Below, in pieces: positions 1 to 5,373 of a DNA stretch of 5,373 nucleotides. This stretch comes from Allobranchiibius sp038199265. Its GTDB lineage: Bacteria > Actinomycetota > Actinomycetes > Actinomycetales > Dermatophilaceae. The notes below the pieces were generated by a model that ran no database searches, had not been told where the DNA came from, and worked only from the letters and a program-made list of their open reading frames with translations. Position 1 is the first letter of the stretch. The number at the start of each line of letters is the position of its first letter. The position numbers and the translations under genes were made by a program. The stretch lies in contig JBBPZD010000136.1 of NCBI GenBank assembly GCA_038199265.1, forward strand, positions 1 to 5,373. Reading direction: 5' to 3'.

Positions 1-1246
1 CGGGCGGGAACGGCAGCGGCTTCTTGCGCACCATCTCCAGCTCGGTGAGTTCCGTGTGTTCCCCGCTGAGTAGATCCAGCATGACCTGAGCGCCGAAGCG
101 GGTCGCTCCTACACCCAGACCGGTGAAGCCGAGGGCATAGGAGACCCGGCCCCCCAGTGCCGTTCCGAAGAAGGCGAAGAACCGAGTACAGGTGTCGATG
201 GGCCCACCCCAGCGGTGACTGAACTGCAGCCCCACCAGCTGAGGGAAGGTCTCGAAGAACTGCTGCGCCAGGATCTCGTAGGTCTCCGGGCGGTGGTCGT
301 ACTCGGGTTTGATCTTTCGCCCGAAGTGGTAGATCGCGTCGTACCCGCCCCACAGGATTCGACGGTCCGCAGTCATCCGGTAGTAGTGGAACTGGTTGGC
401 TGCGTCGTCCAGGCCCTCGCCGCCGGCCCATCCGATGGCGGCGAGCTGCTCGTCGTTGAGCGGCTCGGTCATCAGCACATAGTCGTAGACCGGGACGGTG
501 TGCAGGCGTACCCGCTTGAGCAGTGAGGGGAAGACGTTCGTGCCGAGCGCGACGCGCGCGGCTCTGATGACCGGTCCCCGCTCGGAGCGCAACAGCACCC
601 GATCGCCGTCCTGCTCCAGGTCGCTGATCTTGGTGTGTTCGACAATGCGGACCCCGAGGTCTTCAGCGGCCCGCGCCAGTCCCCAGGCCAGTTTGGCCGG
701 GTCCAGCAGGGCGAGGTCCCCCTCTTCGAGGTGGCCGCCCAGGAAGGTGGGGGAGTTCAGCCGCTCCCGGACGGCGTCCTGGTCCAGGAAGCCCGGACCT
801 GCATCCCGCATTTCCGCGACCTGGTAAGGCTCGGTCGCGACCGTGAGGGAATCGCGGCGCTGGAAATCACAGTCGATCCCGTACCGCTGCACTGCCTCGC
901 CGATGGCATCCAGGTTTTCCATGCCCAGGCGCTCGAGGGTTTCGATCTCGCCTGGGAACCGCTGTTCGCCGTTGTCTCGACCGTGGGTGAGGCTTGCGGA
1001 GCAGAAACCACCGTTGCGGCCCGATGCCGCCCAACCGATCCGGTCGCCCTCAATGAGTAGCACGTCGCGATCGGGGTCGCGTTCCTTGGCGATCAGGGCG
1101 GTCCACAACCCGCAGAACCCACCGCCGACGACGACGAGATCAGCGGTGGCGTCGACCGACAGCGACGGCCGAGCGTCTGGTCGGTCCGGCGTGTCCAGCC
1201 AGTAGGAAATGGTTGCGGCAGATCGCCAATTGCCGAGATTCTGCAT
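1..1246 (-). CDS. FAD-dependent amine oxidoreductase, DAO/PuuB (OrdL)-like, C-terminus cut by window edge
   Basis: This cytosolic flavoenzyme of the D-amino-acid oxidase superfamily probably oxidises an amine C-N bond using FAD. My own translation from the ATG at 1246 is open to the left edge, giving 415 residues with no stop. The N-terminal Rossmann motif GGGFCG (41-46) follows beta-strand DLVVV, and the acidic E66 at the end of the second strand suits FAD ribose binding. The GRNGGF segment (76-81) and the glycine-rich FAD-closing stretch YALGFTGLGVGATRFG (370-385) are typical of the PuuB/OrdL-like branch. No signal peptide or membrane segment is seen. Relatives I recall are roughly 460 residues, so perhaps 45-50 are missing; that is an estimate. 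The gene starts 3 nt after the aminotransferase stop, so it is very likely co-transcribed and translationally coupled. A weak GAAAG lies about 9 nt upstream of the start. The family also includes sarcosine-type and gamma-glutamylputrescine oxidases, and the substrate is not determined here. Confidence 0.88.
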   Translation of the reverse strand, partial: MQNLGNWRSAATISYWLDTPDRPDARPSLSVDATADLVVVGGGFCGLWTALIAKERDPDRDVLLIEGDRIGWAASGRNGGFCSASLTHGRDNGEQRFPGEIETLERLGMENLDAIGEAVQRYGIDCDFQRRDSLTVATEPYQVAEMRDAGPGFLDQDAVRERLNSPTFLGGHLEEGDLALLDPAKLAWGLARAAEDLGVRIVEHTKISDLEQDGDRVLLRSERGPVIRAARVALGTNVFPSLLKRVRLHTVPVYDYVLMTEPLNDEQLAAIGWAGGEGLDDAANQFHYYRMTADRRILWGGYDAIYHFGRKIKPEYDHRPETYEILAQQFFETFPQLVGLQFSHRWGGPIDTCTRFFAFFGTALGGRVSYALGFTGLGVGATRFGAQVMLDLLSGEHTELTELEMVRKKPLPFPP

Positions 1247-1249
1247 ACA

Positions 1250-2653
1250 TCAGTCTTTCGTGGCGTAAGAGTCGGCGACGTCGAGCGCGGCGTCCAGCAT
1301 CGCCAATCCCTCAGAGACCTCATCCGGCGTCGCGGTGCACGGAGGCACCACATGGGTGCGGTTGAAATGGGTGAACGGCCACAACCCGGACTTCTTGCAC
1401 GCAGCGGCGAACTCGTTCATGGGAGCAGCGGCCGGGCCAGTGGCGTTGAACGGAACCAGCGGTTCCCGGGTCTGCCCGTTCTTGACCAGTTCAATTGCCC
1501 AGAACACACCGAGGCCGCGCACCTCGCCGATACTGGAGTGTTCGGCCGCGAGCTTACTCAGACCCGGGCCGATGACGTCGGTGCCCAGCATCCTGGCGTT
1601 CTCCAGGATGCCCTCGTCCTCGAAGATCCGAATCGAGGCCACGGCAGAGGCGCACGCAAGCGGGTGCCCGGAGTACGTGAGGCCTCCGGGGAAGGGTCGG
1701 TTCGCGAAGGTTGCAGCGATGGCGTCGCTGATCACCACTCCGCCGAGCGGCACGTACCCCGAGTTGACGCCTTTGGCGAAGGTGATCAGGTCGGGCGTCA
1801 CATCCCAGTGCTGGATCGCGAACCATTCGCCACAGCGGCCGAACCCGGACATGACCTCATCGGCGATCAGGACGATGCCGTGCTCATCGCAGATCGCCCG
1901 GACCCCGGCGAGGTACCCAGCCGGCGGCACCAGGATGCCGTTGGTTCCGACGACGGGCTCGAGAATCAGTGCCGCGAAAGTGTGCGGGCCTTCGAGCATG
2001 ATCAGTTCGCGTAGATGTTCCAGCGCACGCTCGGACTCTTCCTGCTCGGTACTGGCGTGGAATGCCGACCGGTACAGGTACGGGCCGAAGTAACGGACGG
2101 TGCCGGGCACCGCAGGCTCAGCGGGCCAGCGTCGAGGGTCCCCGGTCAGCGAGATAGCCCCGGCCGTACCTCCGTGGTAGCTGCGGTAGGCGGCCAGCAC
2201 CTTCTGCCGTCCGGTGTGCAACCGGGCCATCCGTGCGGCGTTCTCGTTCGCGTCAGCACCGCCATTGGTGAAGAACACCGTGTCCAGACCCTCAGGTGCG
2301 CGCTCGGCTATCAGCCGCGCTGCCTCGCCGCGAACGTCGCTGGCCAGAGCGGGTGCCAGGGCGCACATCCGCTGCGCCTGCTCCACGATGGCCGCGACCA
2401 GTCGTGGGTGCTGGTGGCCGATGTTGAGGTTGACCAGTTGACTGGAGAAATCGAGGTACCGGTTTCCGTCGTAGTCCCAGAAATAGGAACCGAGGCCGTG
2501 CTCGACGGGCATCGGATCGATGGAGGCCTGAGCCGACCAGGAGTGGAAGACGTGGTCGTGGTCGTCGCGTTTGACCTGTGCCTTGTCGCCGCGCTCGAAC
2601 ACGCTCTCATTCGGGAAGGCAGGGGCAGCCGAGGCAGAGAGGGTGTCGGTCAT
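1250..2653 (-). CDS. Class III PLP-dependent aminotransferase (omega-amino acid / amine transaminase)
   Basis: A 467-residue cytosolic fold-type I transaminase of the ornithine/GABA/beta-alanine:pyruvate (class III) group, full length for the family. It moves an amino group from an amine or omega-amino acid to a keto acid, leaving a semialdehyde. Visible motifs: the N-terminal WDYDGNRYLDF block (59-69); the phosphate-loop region NGGADANE (130-137, with Asp134 where Glu is common); YRSYHGG (156-162), whose Tyr159-His160 stack on the cofactor; E232 in LEPVVG; D265 in IADEVMSGFGR, the pyridine-nitrogen partner; catalytic K294 in FAKGVNSG; and T326 in LTYSGHP, contacting PLP phosphate. R379 in VRGLG is a conserved structural or substrate position. 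The ATG at 2653 has a strong AGGAG six nt upstream, which fixes the start. The gene is second in the operon behind mmsA, which suggests its product feeds that dehydrogenase. Taurine, GABA, beta-alanine, beta-aminoisobutyrate and diamine substrates all remain possible. Confidence 0.93.
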   Translation of the reverse strand: MTDTLSASAAPAFPNESVFERGDKAQVKRDDHDHVFHSWSAQASIDPMPVEHGLGSYFWDYDGNRYLDFSSQLVNLNIGHQHPRLVAAIVEQAQRMCALAPALASDVRGEAARLIAERAPEGLDTVFFTNGGADANENAARMARLHTGRQKVLAAYRSYHGGTAGAISLTGDPRRWPAEPAVPGTVRYFGPYLYRSAFHASTEQEESERALEHLRELIMLEGPHTFAALILEPVVGTNGILVPPAGYLAGVRAICDEHGIVLIADEVMSGFGRCGEWFAIQHWDVTPDLITFAKGVNSGYVPLGGVVISDAIAATFANRPFPGGLTYSGHPLACASAVASIRIFEDEGILENARMLGTDVIGPGLSKLAAEHSSIGEVRGLGVFWAIELVKNGQTREPLVPFNATGPAAAPMNEFAAACKKSGLWPFTHFNRTHVVPPCTATPDEVSEGLAMLDAALDVADSYATKD

Positions 2654-2659
2654 CGCGTT

Positions 2660-2664
2660 CTCCT
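2660..2664 (-). promoter_or_regulatory. Ribosome binding site of the aminotransferase gene
   Basis: AGGAG (minus strand), extended to GAGGAGA, sits 6 nt before the ATG at 2653. It is the only strong Shine-Dalgarno sequence among the four genes here, and it supports independent efficient translation of the middle gene of the operon. Confidence 0.85.
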
Positions 2665-2674
2665 CATTTCTGGG

Positions 2675-2690
2675 GTCTCAGAAGTCTCAG
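2675..2690. repeat. Short tandem direct repeat in the mmsA-aminotransferase gap
   Basis: GTCTCAG occurs twice on the plus strand, at 2675-2681 and 2684-2690, separated by AA (CTGAGAC twice on the transcribed strand). It fills part of the 41-nt gap just upstream of the aminotransferase ribosome binding site. It is not an inverted repeat and does not form a terminator hairpin. A function is not evident and chance is likely. Confidence 0.5.
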
Positions 2691-2694
2691 GTAG

Positions 2695-4185
2695 TCAGCG
2701 AGTTCGAGGGAAGCCGAGGTCGATCGCCGATGTGGCGGGGTCGGGCCACCGGGAGGTGACGACCTTGCCACGGGTGTAGAAGGCAAGGCCTTCGGGCCCG
2801 TACATGTGGTTGTCGCCGAAGAGTGATGCCTTCCACCCGCCGAACGAGTAGTAGCTCACGGGCACTGGCACTGGCACGTTGATGCCGACCATGCCGACCT
2901 GTACGTCGTACTGGAACTGTCGGGCTGCGCCACCATCACGGGTGAAGATCGCCGTGCCGTTGCCGAACTCGTGGTCATTGACCAGTGCGAGTGCTTCTTC
3001 GTAGGTGCCGACCCGCACTACCGACAGGACCGGACCGAAGATCTCGTCGGTGTAGACCGACATCGTCGGGGTGACGTGATCCAGCAGCGTGGTCCCGAGG
3101 AAGAAGCCGCTGGCTGGCAGATCGGCGTCCCGGCCGTCAACTACAACCGTTGCACCCTCCTGCGCGCCGACGCCGATGTAGGAGGCGACCTTGTCGCGGT
3201 GCTCGGCGGTGATCAGGGGGCCCATCTGAGTATCGGGGGCGGCGCCGTCTCCGATGACCAGATCGGGTAGCCGGGCCGTGATGGCCTCGACGAGCGGGTC
3301 GCCGGACTCGCCGACAGCGACGACGACGGAGATCGACATGCAGCGCTCACCAGCCGCACCGTAGGCCGCGGACACCGCGGCATCGGCAGCCATTCCGATG
3401 TCGGCATCGGGGAGCACGACCATGTGGTTCTTCGCGCCACCCAGCGCCTGGACGCGTTTTCCGGCCGCCGTACCCTGCTCGTAGATCGAGCGCGCGATCG
3501 GGGTGGATCCGACAAAACTGAGCGCCTGCACATCCGGGTGCCGCAGCAGCTCGTCGACGGCGTCCTTGTCTCCATGGACGACAGAGAAGACGCCATCCGG
3601 TAGTCCGGCGTCTTTCCACAGTTGCGCGAGGAACAGGGAAGCCGACGGGTCTTTCTCGGATGGTTTCAGGATGAAGGCGGTGCCTGCTGCGATGGCATTC
3701 GCACACATCCAGAGCGGCACCATGACGGGGAAGTTGAAAGGGGTGATGCCGGCGACCACGCCGAGCGGCTGTCGGATCGAATACACGTCCACCCCACTGG
3801 AGGCCTGCTCCGAGAAGCCGCCCTTGAGGAGGTTGGGCACGCCGGTCGCGTACTCCACGTTTTCCAGGCCTCGTGAGATTTCGCCGACCGCGTCGCTGTG
3901 CACTTTGCCGTGCTCGGCGGTCACGATCTCGGCGAGTTCGTCGGTGTGGGCATGGAGCAGTTCGCGGAACGCGAAAAGAACGGCGGACCGCTTGGACAGG
4001 GAGGCATGGCGCCATTCCTGTGCGGCGGCGCCAGCGCTCGCGATGGCTGCAGCGACATCGGTGGCGTTCGCCAGCTCGACCTGGCCGGTTTGCTCACCGG
4101 TGGCGGGATTGAAGACCGGTCCGACGCGCTGCGAAGTGCCGGAGGTGATAGCCCCGTCGATCCAGTGCGAGATGCGCTTTGTCAT
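2695..4185 (-). CDS. mmsA: CoA-acylating methylmalonate/malonate-semialdehyde dehydrogenase
   Basis: A 496-residue cytosolic aldehyde dehydrogenase, full length for the MmsA/IolA family. It converts malonate or methylmalonate semialdehyde, NAD+ and CoA to acetyl-CoA or propionyl-CoA with loss of CO2. The N-terminus ISHWIDGA (5-12) and PVFNPATGE (23-31) are typical, so the ATG at 4185 is the right start although it has no ribosome binding site. Key residues are the oxyanion Asn151 in TPFNFP, Lys174 in LKPSEKDP for NAD binding, the nucleophile Cys282 in GERCMSIS, and E381 in DEIFGP. Where hydrolytic aldehyde dehydrogenases carry ELGGK, this protein has ALGGAKNH (247-254). The general-base Glu is replaced by Ala, the hallmark of the CoA-dependent, non-hydrolysing branch. 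SFGGWKASLFGD (447-458) is also family-typical. The gene is first in a three-gene operon and lies 59 bp from the divergent MocR regulator. The family also serves valine, inositol, beta-alanine and pyrimidine breakdown; the aminotransferase neighbour favours a beta-amino acid source. Confidence 0.95.
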   Translation of the reverse strand: MTKRISHWIDGAITSGTSQRVGPVFNPATGEQTGQVELANATDVAAAIASAGAAAQEWRHASLSKRSAVLFAFRELLHAHTDELAEIVTAEHGKVHSDAVGEISRGLENVEYATGVPNLLKGGFSEQASSGVDVYSIRQPLGVVAGITPFNFPVMVPLWMCANAIAAGTAFILKPSEKDPSASLFLAQLWKDAGLPDGVFSVVHGDKDAVDELLRHPDVQALSFVGSTPIARSIYEQGTAAGKRVQALGGAKNHMVVLPDADIGMAADAAVSAAYGAAGERCMSISVVVAVGESGDPLVEAITARLPDLVIGDGAAPDTQMGPLITAEHRDKVASYIGVGAQEGATVVVDGRDADLPASGFFLGTTLLDHVTPTMSVYTDEIFGPVLSVVRVGTYEEALALVNDHEFGNGTAIFTRDGGAARQFQYDVQVGMVGINVPVPVPVSYYSFGGWKASLFGDNHMYGPEGLAFYTRGKVVTSRWPDPATSAIDLGFPRTR

Positions 4186-4192
4186 GTCTAAG

Positions 4193-4220
4193 ACCGTAGT
4201 GGAATTGTGCCGCCATACAA
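4193..4220 (-). promoter_or_regulatory. Candidate promoter of the mmsA operon (leaderless)
   Basis: On the minus strand, TTGTAT (plus 4220-4215) lies 16 bp before TACGGT (plus 4198-4193), fitting -35 and -10 hexamers of a housekeeping actinobacterial sigma factor at about 3/6 and 4/6 matches. The -10 ends 7 nt before the mmsA ATG, so transcription would begin at or next to the A of the start codon. This agrees with the lack of a ribosome binding site. The prediction is by eye only. Confidence 0.45.
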
Positions 4221-4243
4221 ACGCTCGACTGCTACGTTACAAA
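4216..4243. promoter_or_regulatory. Candidate MocR operator: direct repeat of TACAAA, 22 bp apart
   Basis: TACAAA appears at 4216-4221 and 4238-4243, start to start 22 bp, about two helical turns, so both copies face the same side of the DNA. The left copy overlaps the proposed -35 of the mmsA operon, and the right copy lies between the proposed regulator -10 and its ATG. Paired direct repeats are a known operator layout for MocR proteins such as GabR, although with different spacing and sequence there. Six-base repeats can occur by chance. Confidence 0.4.
4233..4238 (+). promoter_or_regulatory. Candidate -10 element of the MocR regulator gene
   Basis: TACGTT matches the TAnnnT core of an actinobacterial -10 and ends 6 nt before the ATG at 4245, which would place the transcript start on the initiation codon. 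No convincing -35 is seen 16-18 bp upstream (4209-4216 is GC-rich). No ribosome binding site precedes the gene, in keeping with a leaderless transcript. Confidence 0.4.
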
Positions 4244-4244
4244 G

Positions 4245-5373
4245 ATGAGTTTTCGTACCGTGGTGGAACTGCGCGACTACACCAGCCGCGGTCTGACCCA
4301 GGCCATGACGGACGCCGTGCACGACGGTCGGCTGCGCGAGGGCGACCGATTGCCGCCGATCAGAACGGTGGCTCGGGAGTTGGAGTTGTCGCCGACCACT
4401 GTGAGCGCCTCGTGGTCAGCACTGGCCCGGCGCGGCGTGCTTCGGACCGACGGTCGGCGCGGCACCACCATCGCGTCCGACGGTGGGCCCGGGCCGACCC
4501 GCTACCGCAGGGCGCTGCACGCGCGCTCCGAATTCGCACTCGACGTGTCCACCGGTATACCCGACCCGGCGCTGCTGCCCCGCTTGGATCGGGCCCTGTG
4601 CTCGGTACCGCATTCCGATGGCCGACACAGCTACCTCGACGACCCGGTCCTGCTCGAGTTGCGAGAGGTGTTGCGTTCGTCGTGGCCCTACGAAGCAGAG
4701 CAACTGACGATTGCCGACGGCGCGATGGACGCAATGGACCTGATCGCCTTGGTCCACCTCGAGCCAGGCGATTCCGTCGCTGTCGAACACCCCTGTTTTC
4801 CACCGATGTTGGACTTACTCGATGCAAATGGAATGCGACTTGTCGGCATGGCGATGGATTCCCAGGGGCCCACCGTCGGGGCAGTCAGGTCAGCAGTACA
4901 GCGACGGGTCGCTGCCGTGTTCCTGCAGCCGCGCGCGCACAATCCGACCGGAATCTGTCTCACTCCGCAGCGAGCTCAAGAACTCGCGGACGTGTTGCGC
5001 GGGTCCGAGACGTTGGTGGTGGAGGACGACTCGGCGGGCGAGATCGCCAGCTCGGAGCCGATCAGTCTCGGACAGTGGATACCGGATCAGGTGTTGCATA
5101 TCCGTAGCTTCTCCAAATCGCACGGTCCAGACCTTCGACTGGCCGCGATCAGCGGACCCGCGGTACGGATCGCCGCGCTCAGCGAGCGTCGTCTGTTGGG
5201 TCAGGGATGGACCAGTCGACTGCTGCAGGCGGTACTCGTGGAGCTGTTACGCGATGATCGCGCAGTGCAGGAGGTAGCGCACGCGCGTTGCGAGTACGCG
5301 CGGCGTCGGTCAGCTGTCGTCGACGGACTGTCGCAGGCCGGCATCGGCGTAGCAGGCACCGACGGGCTGAATA
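4245..5373 (+). CDS. MocR-type GntR regulator with aminotransferase-like domain, C-terminus cut by window edge
   Basis: A DNA-binding regulator with an N-terminal GntR winged helix and a C-terminal fold-type I aminotransferase-like domain that binds PLP. My own translation from the ATG at 4245 is open to the right edge, giving 376 residues. Residues 9-76 form the winged helix, with the signature RLPPIRTVARELELSP (35-50), TTVSASWSALARRG and the wing RRGTTIA. The PLP domain shows HNPTG (232-236), EDD (260-262) for the pyridine nitrogen, Lys291 in SFSKSHG as the Schiff-base lysine, and Arg298 in LRLAA for phosphate. PLP binding therefore looks intact. The usual Tyr of the EDDY motif is Ser263 here. 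In-frame upstream there is a TAG at 4197 and no other ATG or GTG, so this start is firm. Relatives are about 430-460 residues, so roughly 50-80 are missing. It carries two TTA leucine codons (4815, 5247), absent from mmsA, the aminotransferase gene and the visible part of the FAD gene. It probably controls the divergent operon and itself, with an amino compound or PLP as effector. Confidence 0.9.
   Translation, partial: MSFRTVVELRDYTSRGLTQAMTDAVHDGRLREGDRLPPIRTVARELELSPTTVSASWSALARRGVLRTDGRRGTTIASDGGPGPTRYRRALHARSEFALDVSTGIPDPALLPRLDRALCSVPHSDGRHSYLDDPVLLELREVLRSSWPYEAEQLTIADGAMDAMDLIALVHLEPGDSVAVEHPCFPPMLDLLDANGMRLVGMAMDSQGPTVGAVRSAVQRRVAAVFLQPRAHNPTGICLTPQRAQELADVLRGSETLVVEDDSAGEIASSEPISLGQWIPDQVLHIRSFSKSHGPDLRLAAISGPAVRIAALSERRLLGQGWTSRLLQAVLVELLRDDRAVQEVAHARCEYARRRSAVVDGLSQAGIGVAGTDGLN

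Larger units (their letters stand above)
4186..4244. promoter_or_regulatory. Divergent control region between mmsA operon and MocR regulator
   Basis: This 59-bp gap is the only intergenic space longer than 41 bp in the window and must hold the signals for both transcription units. It is visibly richer in A and T than the flanking genes, with patches such as GGAATTGTG and CATACAAACG. Neither start codon has a Shine-Dalgarno sequence. The two candidate -10 hexamers lie in inverted arms, CGTAG at 4195-4199 and CTACG at 4232-4236, centred near 4215-4216, as expected for back-to-back promoters. MocR-type regulators usually bind the gap between themselves and their divergent target genes, so control of both directions from here is the natural inference. 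Confidence 0.75.

Noticed and set aside
215..1205. Plus-strand open frames at the left end (215-526, 498-827, 635-1060, 843-1205)
   Set aside because: The opposite strand carries an uninterrupted FAD oxidoreductase frame with a Rossmann motif throughout this stretch, so these are antisense shadows.
1140..1250. Minus-strand 36-codon frame starting at the ATG that overlaps the aminotransferase stop
   Set aside because: It is out of frame with the oxidase, ends at a TGA inside it, and has no protein features. The oxidase start is the ATG at 1246.
2654..2694. Possible terminator or internal promoter in the mmsA-aminotransferase gap
   Set aside because: There is no inverted repeat with a T-run, and no convincing -35/-10 pair. 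Only a short direct repeat and a ribosome binding site are visible.
1335..2779. Large plus-strand open frames opposite the aminotransferase (1335-2093, 1352-2014, 2015-2779)
   Set aside because: They mirror a gene whose active-site motifs are all intact on the minus strand, have no ribosome binding sites, and show no family features.
3503..5107. Long plus-strand open frame of 534 codons crossing the mmsA antisense, the control region and the regulator gene
   Set aside because: It is antisense to mmsA and out of frame with the regulator. Its product is low-complexity and rich in Arg and Ser, with no recognisable domain. Such frames arise from GC-biased codon positions.
1..5373. tRNA or other RNA genes, CRISPR arrays, insertion sequences, attachment sites
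   Set aside because: Coding sequence covers nearly everything, the only gaps are 3, 41 and 59 nt, and none holds tRNA-like, spaced-repeat or terminal-inverted-repeat structure.

Overview
The window comes from a high-GC bacterium, almost certainly an actinomycete. GC is about 64-65% by eye on sampled lines, third codon positions are strongly GC-biased, and all four proteins resemble actinobacterial subfamilies. GC is lower than is usual for Streptomyces, so a Rhodococcus/Gordonia/Nocardia/Mycobacterium-type or micrococcal host fits better. The genus cannot be named from this window. Nearly all of the sequence is coding.

Layout: a minus-strand operon of three genes runs leftward from position 4185. 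The first gene is a CoA-acylating (methyl)malonate-semialdehyde dehydrogenase (mmsA-type, 2695-4185). After a 41-nt gap with a strong ribosome binding site comes a class III PLP-dependent aminotransferase (1250-2653). Three nucleotides further on is an FAD-dependent DAO/PuuB-type amine oxidoreductase, which starts at 1246 and runs off the left edge of the window (415 residues visible). A MocR-type regulator (GntR winged helix fused to a fold-type I aminotransferase-like domain) is transcribed the other way from 4245 and runs off the right edge (376 residues visible). The two units share a 59-bp divergent control region, 4186-4244. It holds plausible -10 elements for both directions and a 22-bp-spaced direct repeat that is a candidate operator.

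How it may work together: the aminotransferase removes the amino group from an omega- or beta-amino acid or amine, giving a semialdehyde. The dehydrogenase converts malonate- or methylmalonate-type semialdehydes to acetyl-CoA or propionyl-CoA with release of CO2. The FAD enzyme probably oxidises a related amine, such as a glutamylated polyamine or secondary amine, upstream of or alongside this step. The MocR protein probably senses the amino substrate or PLP and controls both directions. Beta-alanine, beta-aminoisobutyrate or polyamine breakdown is the best guess. The sequence alone does not fix the substrate, and no transporter or other pathway gene is visible. The architecture is a plausible catabolic module of known families, and I see no clear evidence of a wholly new system. 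The most distinctive parts are the compact, apparently leaderless divergent promoters and the unresolved substrate.
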